47,919 nt of DNA, taken from Chrysomallon squamiferum (taxonomy: Eukaryota > Mollusca > Gastropoda > Neomphalida > Peltospiridae). The notes below the pieces were generated by a model. The model made no database searches. It was not told the DNA's origin and saw nothing but the letters and a program-made list of their open reading frames with translations. Both the position numbers and the translations under genes were made by a program. Location: contig CM022668.1 in assembly GCA_012295275.1 (NCBI GenBank), forward strand, positions 2,146,070 through 2,193,988, in the 5' to 3' direction. Below, piece after piece: positions 36,198 through 47,919 of this stretch (position 1 is its first letter; each line of letters opens with the position of its first letter).

Positions 36198-37090
36198 GAT
36201 TGGTATGTTATACAGGAAGAGCAGATGAAAGAAATCTAAATACTACAATTGTTTACAAACTCTATTTTCAGATTACAAGTGAATACCACAGAGCATTTGC
36301 CCTTCTGAGAAAAATACTTTCACTGAATTCAAAACGCATGAAGCAGTCGTGTGAACAGAACGTCATTCTGCCATGGCAAAATTGTTTTATTCGGCCCAGA
36401 TATCCTTTTATGCTACTGGTTGTCTATAAATTAATTGCAGATTTAAGAATAACTAACTTACAGGATCCTATTGGTATGTTTATTTATACTTTTACACATT
36501 ATATTTTTATATACTATTTCTAATTGATAAATATATTTACCGAATGTCAAAATTTTAATCATTTAGACTGCTTTACAATCTGTATATCTCTAAGTCATTG
36601 TCATTGTGACAGATGGTTGGAATGATAAAGAAGGATAAATACATATATATATCATCACCAGAATTCATAGCACGCATTACTACTTCAGATCTAAAACTGT
36701 TATTTTTAAAACCAAGAGAGAAACAAGTTGTAACAGATTAAGAAATTTGTATCAAATATTCTGAATATTTTCTGAGTTTTGTAACACTGAACTAATTTGA
36801 CTCAAAGATGAGTTATCTGTTTTTCAGAAACTCTGCTTGCCGCCACAGCGAATAGGTATCCTGGAATCTCTAGAACTGAAAGATTTCGTAAATGTTTTGG
36901 ACTGGATATCTCTTGGTGTATAAATCCGCGTTTAAGTCGAGAGTTCCAGCTGGTGTTTTGTAGCAGCTGTTGTGTGAGTGGTGCACATAAAGGATGTGCA
37001 CGTTGTCGCTCTGTGTTTTACTGCAGCATGCAATGTCAGAGAAAAGACAGGAATGAACACAAAAAAATCTGCAGAAAACCATCGTCTTAA
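32321..37090 (+). CDS. DUF4470-MYND zinc-finger gene, copy B (intact model, 676 aa)
   Basis: Exons are 32321-32336, 32543-33314, 34209-34272, 34513-34652, 34984-35329, 35805-36032, 36272-36473 and 36828-37090. They join in phase to 2031 nt, 677 codons including TAA. The DUF4470 domain is at about residues 20-130 (LLLGCGDIRNILYTI). The middle region includes FKMDDKFCFGNFSLDY and LYEVNLHRVF. A C-terminal MYND finger has all eight ligands: CSSC, CARC, FYC, SMQC, H and C. Exons equivalent to 3-9 of copies A/C are missing, yet exon 2 ends in the same phase that exon 10 needs, so the frame survives. AATAAA occurs at 37621. MYND fingers usually bind proline-rich partners. The role is unknown. A duplicated TATA/IRF-like region precedes it. 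Confidence 0.75.
32543..33314 (+). CDS. Copy B exon 2: DUF4470 domain
   Basis: The 772-nt exon runs from VAYYPVGNTPPKDL to AFDIDLSR. Besides the LLLGCGD loop it has WAVWYDAFLSKEH and GINLGGKTRDEIIKCC. The middle of the exon has diverged from copy A more than the ends (for example VVWLNDLKKPAEELMKIR versus the homologous IWLGNLNKSDEELMRMR). Donor is AG|GTGAGC. Confidence 0.9.
33355..33725. repeat. GACAGACAG-rich simple sequence in intron 2 of copy B
   Basis: Reverse-orientation counterpart of 10800-11350. No gene is seen; the Leu/Cys/Ser frames are spurious. Confidence 0.85.
33878..34040 (+). other. Conserved block in intron 2, possible alternative last exon
   Basis: After the acceptor-like TTTGTATTTAG the sequence is open in the phase left by exon 2 for about 52 codons (NKYSVVLSIYDCTVLDNALA, then VKVQSRPHK, then EPIHAHPGVRQ) to a TGA. 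No good donor follows. Two related, degraded copies lie at 45115-45255 and 45370-45515 in copy C. It could be a terminal exon giving a short DUF4470-only product, or a local repeat. Confidence 0.35.
35400..35740. repeat. 33-bp minisatellite in intron 12 of copy B
   Basis: About ten units built on ATTGTTTATAGTTCACAATA; counterpart of the arrays at 6365-7200 and 43690-43870. Confidence 0.85.
36111..36194. repeat. (GA)n microsatellite in intron 13 of copy B
   Basis: About 84 bp of pure GA. The complement is found at the same intron position in copies A and C. Confidence 0.95.
36828..37090 (+). CDS. Copy B last exon: MYND zinc finger
   Basis: Encodes ETLLAATANRYPG, RFRKCFGLDISW and then the finger: VFCSSCC, GCARCRSVFYCSMQC, QRKDRNEHKKIC, RKPSS stop. 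Ligand spacing fits MYND (Cx2C, Cx2C, C, C, H, C). Acceptor is TGTTTTTCAG. Confidence 0.9.
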
Positions 37091-38290
37091 CTGAAAACGT
37101 AAACTATTCATCTTAACTGTGAAACTGTAAACTATCCATCTTAACTGTGAAAATGTAATTTTCATCTTACTTGTGAAAAGATACATTTTTCAAATTAACT
37201 ATTCAATTTAACTCTGAAAATGTAAATCTTCAACTTAACTATGAAAATCTAAACACTTGATCTTAACTGTGAAAATGTAAACTATTTGTTTAACTGTGAA
37301 GATGTGAACTTAAATCTTAATTGTGGAAATGTAAACTGTTAATCTTTATTGTGAAAATGTAAACTTTTAATCTGAATTATTCTTAACTGCGAATATGTAA
37401 ACATTTTACCTCAACTGTAAAACTGTAAACGTTTCATTTTACCACTGAAATGTTAACTTCTCATCCTAACTGTGAAACTGTAATATTACAGTGAAATGTG
37501 GTGTATGTTTATGTAACATTAACACATTTCTGTTACTTTTTATAAGGTATATAATTTTATCTGATACTTGAACGCTGAGCTATGATGACCAATCTATAAA
37601 TAACTAATGACACAAGGTAGAATAAAGTAATGGCAAAATGTAAGAATTAAAATTCTGTAAATATACATTTTTTAATATATATATATATATATATATAGAA
37701 AAGAAACTTAGTAAAAAATTCAGAAGTAATATATGGTGAACGTTTTGTTTCCAAAAGTATTTGTTCTTTTATTAAAATAACTTTTCATGTGTTTAGTTTA
37801 GTTAGTCTAAATATTTTAATTGTTTCAGTAATGTAGTAGATGACCACTTTGCCACATCAAAACTGTGTTATGTGCTTGTTTTATGTTAATTATTTCAGTT
37901 ACTTGTACTTAAGGAGCGTACTTCGCTCGTGTGTTCTTACAACACCTGACTTTGGTTGAATAGACTTTTATTTTTTCTTATCATAACTGGGACATGCAAT
38001 TAGTTATAAATCAGTTGATTATTATTGTATATTTTATGTTTTAAAAAATAAACCTATAATATTTGTTTTAATATCGTTACAGCTCTGTGTTTTTGTTTTG
38101 TGAAAAGAGAATAACAAACACAGACAACAAAGAGGAACATTATTGTAATACATGTAGCAATTTTATAATCATTTATATCAGCATTACAAATATTTCAATG
38201 TACTTAGTATATAGTTACTTATCTAATTATAATGTGGTTAGATATGTAAATTTCCTTGAAGAAAAAATAAAATAAATAAATAGTTTATTA
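37091..38290 (+). repeat. 3' flank of copy B with 28-bp minisatellite
   Basis: Imperfect units of AACTGTGAAAATGTAAACT plus a variable tail fill about 37091-37480. The rest is AT-rich sequence shared, inverted, with 3840-5015 and 41190-42370. No other gene is seen. Confidence 0.75.
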
Positions 38291-38399
38291 TGAGACATGA
38301 AGTTAATAAATTTCATTACATTTTTTATATCTTTGTCTTTAATTAGAAAAAATAATAAAATAAATTTTAAATGAAATCAACTGTAATTATTGAAATAAG

Positions 38400-38905
38400 C
38401 ATTGTTGCATTTCTAAAGTGTGCGTATGTATATATGTATGTGCGTGTGTTTCTGTGTGTGTATTTCTATGTACTCAGGTATAACCATGTGTATACGTCTG
38501 TGTATGTGTGTGTGTATGTATATGTGTTTATGTGTGTGTAAGTGTGTTTGTGCATGTGTGTGTATACGTGTGTATGTAATGTGAGATGGACTCAAATATG
38601 GTAATATTTTTGCTTTTGATAAAAAACTAAACATCATGAAGTGAATTTAACAGCTAAAAGAGTAAAAACCTGTACATACACACACAGGCTGATATTGACT
38701 GTTATTTTTAATTTAGTAACAACAGCTTCTCTATAATAATTCTTTACATAAACACGACATCACATACCATGCATTTTGAAAAACCAGTCAAAATATAAAA
38801 ACTGGTGTACAGCAGTATTCTGCACTACAGTGACAAAAATCAGTCAACACTAATAAAATATTAAAAATATTTATTAAACAACACACAGGTCAAATGACCT
38901 TTTTG
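38400..38905 (-). repeat. Methyltransferase 3' flank, second copy
   Basis: After a TG/TATG microsatellite (38420-38580) the sequence matches 21110-21430 closely, including the AATAAA context, and is inverted again at 40580-40900. Confidence 0.8.
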
Positions 38906-38914
38906 TTTTATTCC

Positions 38915-39219
38915 AGACATTCTGACATTGTTTTCGAATTTTCTATTTCTTTGTGAATGTCTGACTTAGAATTTTTAAAAATGTGTAAATGAGAATCTTC
39001 TCTTTCTCTCTGTTGTTTCTTGACAGTTTTTTTAAAGTTTTGTTGACTTATCGCGTTCAGTATGAAACATGTCATCATTTATTTTTTTGTGTTAGTTCTA
39101 TGAATATATCAGTTATCTTCCCTTCACTTATCTGTTTCTCTAGTTTCTTTGTTGCCATGGAGAACATGTACTCTGATGGATCGACTCCGTATACCTTTCC
39201 AGAACCATCTAGAAATAAA
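38915..39219 (-). pseudogene. Methyltransferase pseudogene, minus-strand copy
   Basis: Matches exon 3 of the intact gene at both ends. The upstream end (39120-39215) encodes GKVYGVDPSEYMFSMATKKL-like sequence, and the downstream end encodes the charged tail. About 101 codons between GKIT and IFAE are missing, which removes methyltransferase motifs IV-VI. The same deletion is present in the plus-strand copy. Everything upstream lies in the assembly gap. Confidence 0.8.
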
Positions 39220-39419
39220 NNNNNNNNNNNNNNNNNNNNNNNNNNNNNNNNNNNNNNNNNNNNNNNNNNNNNNNNNNNNNNNNNNNNNNNNNNNNNNNNN
39301 NNNNNNNNNNNNNNNNNNNNNNNNNNNNNNNNNNNNNNNNNNNNNNNNNNNNNNNNNNNNNNNNNNNNNNNNNNNNNNNNNNNNNNNNNNNNNNNNNNNN
39401 NNNNNNNNNNNNNNNNNNN
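39220..39419. other. Assembly gap of exactly 200 N
   Basis: Run of 200 undetermined bases between the two inverted methyltransferase pseudogenes, near the centre of the B/C palindrome. The round number suggests a placeholder of unknown true length. Confidence 0.98.
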
Positions 39420-40195
39420 AAGTAGAAAACTGTCATAATGTACACTCTTCTCATTCTCTGTGCAGTTATTCTTATTTTCTGTGAATTCGTAGTTAGCTGC
39501 ATATCAGCATTTTGTCTGTTGGTTTGTATTTTACTCATGTTTATATGTTGCCTGGCAGTTTGTATTAATTGTGTCCATATTTAATCTCTTCGTTGTTATT
39601 TAACTTTGTGTCCATATTTTGTCCGTCAGTTTGTATTTAACTGTTTGTCCATATTTTGTCTGTTCGTTTATTTATAACTTTGTGTCAATATTTTGTCACT
39701 CTTTTTGTATTAACTGTGTCCATATTTTGTCTGTTCGTTTATTTATAACTTTGTGTCAATATTTTGTCATTGTTTTGGAACTGTGTCCATATTTTGTCCG
39801 TTTTTTAAAATGGACATATTTTATCTTTATAAAAACAAAAAAAAACAAGGGTAACAATAATAATAATAGTAATAATAATAACAACAACAACAACAATAAC
39901 AACAATAATAATAATGTTCTGTTAATGGCATTTTTCATCTCAGTAAATAAACAAATAAATTATAACAATAACAACAACAACGGTCGTTATAATAATAACA
40001 ACAACAACAACAACAATAAGAATAATGTTCTGTTAATGGCATTTTTCATCTCAGTAAATAAACAAATAAATAAACAATAACAACAACAACGGTCGTTATA
40101 ATAATAACAACAAGAACAGAAATAATAACAGAAATAATAACCTCTTAATTTAAAATGATGTAAATAAAAGTGAAAAAATGGACTACATTTATTTT
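39420..40195 (+). other. Remnant of methyltransferase upstream and intron sequence
   Basis: 39440-39480 matches (inverted) the sequence just upstream of methyltransferase exon 1 at 24680-24728. 39520-39800 resembles the GTCCATATTTTGTC-type repeats of intron 2 (22300-22560). Exons 1 and 2 are absent between them. 39850-40140 is AAC/AAT microsatellite with a directly repeated roughly 110-bp segment. Confidence 0.55.
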
Positions 40196-40253
40196 ATTTA
40201 AATTAAATTACATCTTGTCAACTTAGGTAACTTTGTTGATGTTTTATTTCTAG

Positions 40254-40580
40254 ATGGTTCTGGAAAGGTATACGGAGTCGATCCGTCAGAGTACATGTTC
40301 TCCATGGCAACAAAGAGACTAGAGAAACAGATAAGTGAAGGGAAGATAACTGATATATTCGCAGAACTAGCACAAAAAGAAATAAATGATGACATGTTTC
40401 ATACTGAACGCGATGATTTTGATAATGTTTGTCAACTAAACATGAAAAAACAGTCAAGAAACAACAAAGAGAAAGAGAAGATTCTCATTTACACATTTTT
40501 AGAAATTCTGAGTCAGACATTCACAAAGAAATAGAAAATTTTAAAACAAAGTCAGAAAGTTTGGAACAAAACAAAAAGGT
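40254..40580 (+). pseudogene. Methyltransferase pseudogene, plus-strand copy
   Basis: Begins with the conserved acceptor TATTTCTAG and GSGKVYGVDPSEYM, runs to GKIT, then jumps to IFAELAQKEI with the same missing codons as the minus-strand copy. A frameshift follows after FDN, so the tail differs from the intact protein. Motif I exon is missing. Non-functional as an enzyme. Confidence 0.85.
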
Positions 40581-40839
40581 CATTTGACCTGTGTGTTGTT
40601 TAATAAATATTTTTAATATTTTATTAGTGTTCACTGATTTTTGTCACTGTAGTGCAGAATACTGCTCTACACTAGTTTTTATATTTTGACAGGTTTGTCA
40701 AAATGCATGGTACGTGATGTCGTGTTTATGTAAAGAATTGTTATAGAGAAGCTGTTGTTACTAAATTAAAAATAACAGTCAATATCAGCCTGTGTGTGTA
40801 TGTACAGGTTTTTACTCTTTTAGCTGTTAAACTCACTTC

Positions 40840-42370
40840 ATGATGTTTAGTTTTTTATCAAAAGCAAAAATATTACCATATTTGAGTACATCTCACATTA
40901 CATACACACGTAGACACACACATGCACAAACACACTTACACACACATAAACACATATACATACACACACACATACTTTCACGTATACACATGGTTATACA
41001 TGAGTACATAGAAATACACACACACGCACATACATACATACATACGCACACTTTAGAAATGCAACAATGCTTATTGCAATAATTACAGTTGATTTCATTT
41101 AAAATTTATTTTATTATTTTTTCTAATTAAAGACAAAGATATAAACATTTTAATGAAATTTATTAACTTCATCTCTCATAACAAACTATTTATTATTTTT
41201 TTTTTTTTTCAAGGAAATTTACATATCTAACCACATTATAATTAGATAAGTAACTATATACTAAGTACATTGAAATATTTGTAATGCTGATATAAATGAT
41301 TATAAAATTGCTATATGTATTACAATAATGTTCCTCTTTGTTGTCTGTGTTTGTTATTCTCTTTTCACAAAACAAAAACACAACGCTGTAACGATATTAA
41401 AACAAATATTATGGGTTTATTTTTAAAAATATAAAATATACAATAATAATCAACTGATTTATAACTAACTGCATGTCCCAGTTATGATAAGAAAAAATAA
41501 AAGTCTATTCAACCAAAGTCAGGTGTTGTAAAAACATACGAGCGAAGTACGCTCCTTAAGTACAAGTAACTGAAATAATTAACATAAAACAAGCACATAA
41601 CACAGTTTTGATGTGGCAAAGTGGTCATCTACTACATTACTGAAACAATTAAAATATTTAGACTAAACTAAACACATGATAACTTACTTTAATAAATTCA
41701 GAAATACTTTTGGAAACAAAACGTTCACCATATATTACTTCTGAATTTTTTACTAAGTTTCTTTTCTATATATATATATTTACAGAATTTTAATTCTTAC
41801 ATTTTGCCATTACTTTATTCTACTTTGTATCATTAGTTATTTATAGATTGGTCATCATAGCTCAGCGTTCAGGTATCAAATAAAATTATATACCATATAA
41901 AAAGTAACAGAAATATGTTAATGTTACATAAACATACACCACATTTCACTGTAATATTACAGTTTCACAGTTAGGATGAGAAGTTAACATTTCAGAGGTA
42001 AAATGAAACGTTTACAGTTTTACAGTTGAGCTAAAATGTTTACCTATTCGCAGTTAAGTGAATGGGTTACGTTTTCGCATTCATGAATAGTTCAGATTAA
42101 AAGTTTACATTTTCACAATAAAGATCAACAGTTTACATTTCCACAATTAAGATTTAAGTTCACAGTTAAACAAATAGTTTACATTTTCACAGTTAAGATC
42201 AAGAGTTTAGATTTTCACAGTTAAGTTGAAGATTTACATTTTCAGAGTTAAATTGAATAGTTAATATGAAAAATGTATCTTTTCACAAGTAAGATGAAAA
42301 TTACATTTTCACAGTTAAGATGGATAGTTTACAGTTTCACAGTTAAGATGAATAGTTTACGTTTTCACAG
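40840..42370 (-). repeat. 3' flank of copy C, right arm of the B/C palindrome
   Basis: CATA microsatellite (40900-41050), AT-rich sequence inverted relative to 37500-38400, then 28-bp units built on CACAGTTAAGATGAATAGTT (41940-42370) up to the stop codon of copy C. A conserved AATAAA (minus strand, 41814-41819) matches that of copy B at 37621. No other gene is seen. Confidence 0.75.
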
Positions 42371-47840
<5,470 letters not shown>

Positions 47841-47919
47841 CTGAAAATAACATCGTTAATAGTTGATTCTATGTTGTAATAGAACACACACAAATACACA
47901 GACTCACAGACATGTATAC

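Overview
The window is animal nuclear DNA, not bacterial. It has split genes with GT-AG introns of about 100-800 bp, AATAAA signals, Penelope-like (PLE) and LINE retrotransposon remnants, and very abundant micro- and minisatellites in an AT-rich background. The protein families (DUF4470-MYND, a YdaC-like methyltransferase, PLE) fit a marine invertebrate such as a cnidarian or lophotrochozoan. I cannot fix the species. All gene models are hand-spliced from splice sites, phase and comparison between paralogues; none has transcript support.

The locus is a set of nested inverted duplications. One module is a DUF4470-MYND zinc-finger gene with a PLE directly upstream in the same orientation, then a 29-bp minisatellite, a TATG array and a block I call S. 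It is present at about 3.8-20.8 kb (gene copy A, minus strand) and inverted at about 27.7-38.3 kb (copy B, plus strand). Copy B is part of a second, larger palindrome with copy C (minus strand, 42.4 kb to beyond the right edge). The centre of that palindrome holds two decayed methyltransferase copies and a 200-N assembly gap.

By region: 1-3.8 kb holds S blocks, a 59-bp satellite and a hexamer array. 5.0-12.4 kb is DUF4470-MYND copy A, decayed and carrying a LINE fragment. 12.8-16.2 kb is PLE copy A, followed by 3.3 kb of 29-bp minisatellite and then TATG repeats. 21.4-24.6 kb is an intact three-exon class I methyltransferase of 259 aa. 24.7-28.5 kb is intergenic repeats and inverted S. 28.7-31.9 kb is PLE copy B. 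32.3-37.1 kb is DUF4470-MYND copy B, an intact 676-aa model. 38.9-40.6 kb holds the methyltransferase pseudogenes. 42.4-47.9 kb is DUF4470-MYND copy C, 5' end outside the window, with a stop codon in one exon.

The three zinc-finger copies are damaged in different places. Only copy B reads through, because its missing exon block removes coding sequence without breaking frame. Copies A and B share TATA-like and IRF-element-like (GAAANNGAAA) sequences just upstream of the start codon. The exact cellular role of these proteins cannot be read from the sequence.
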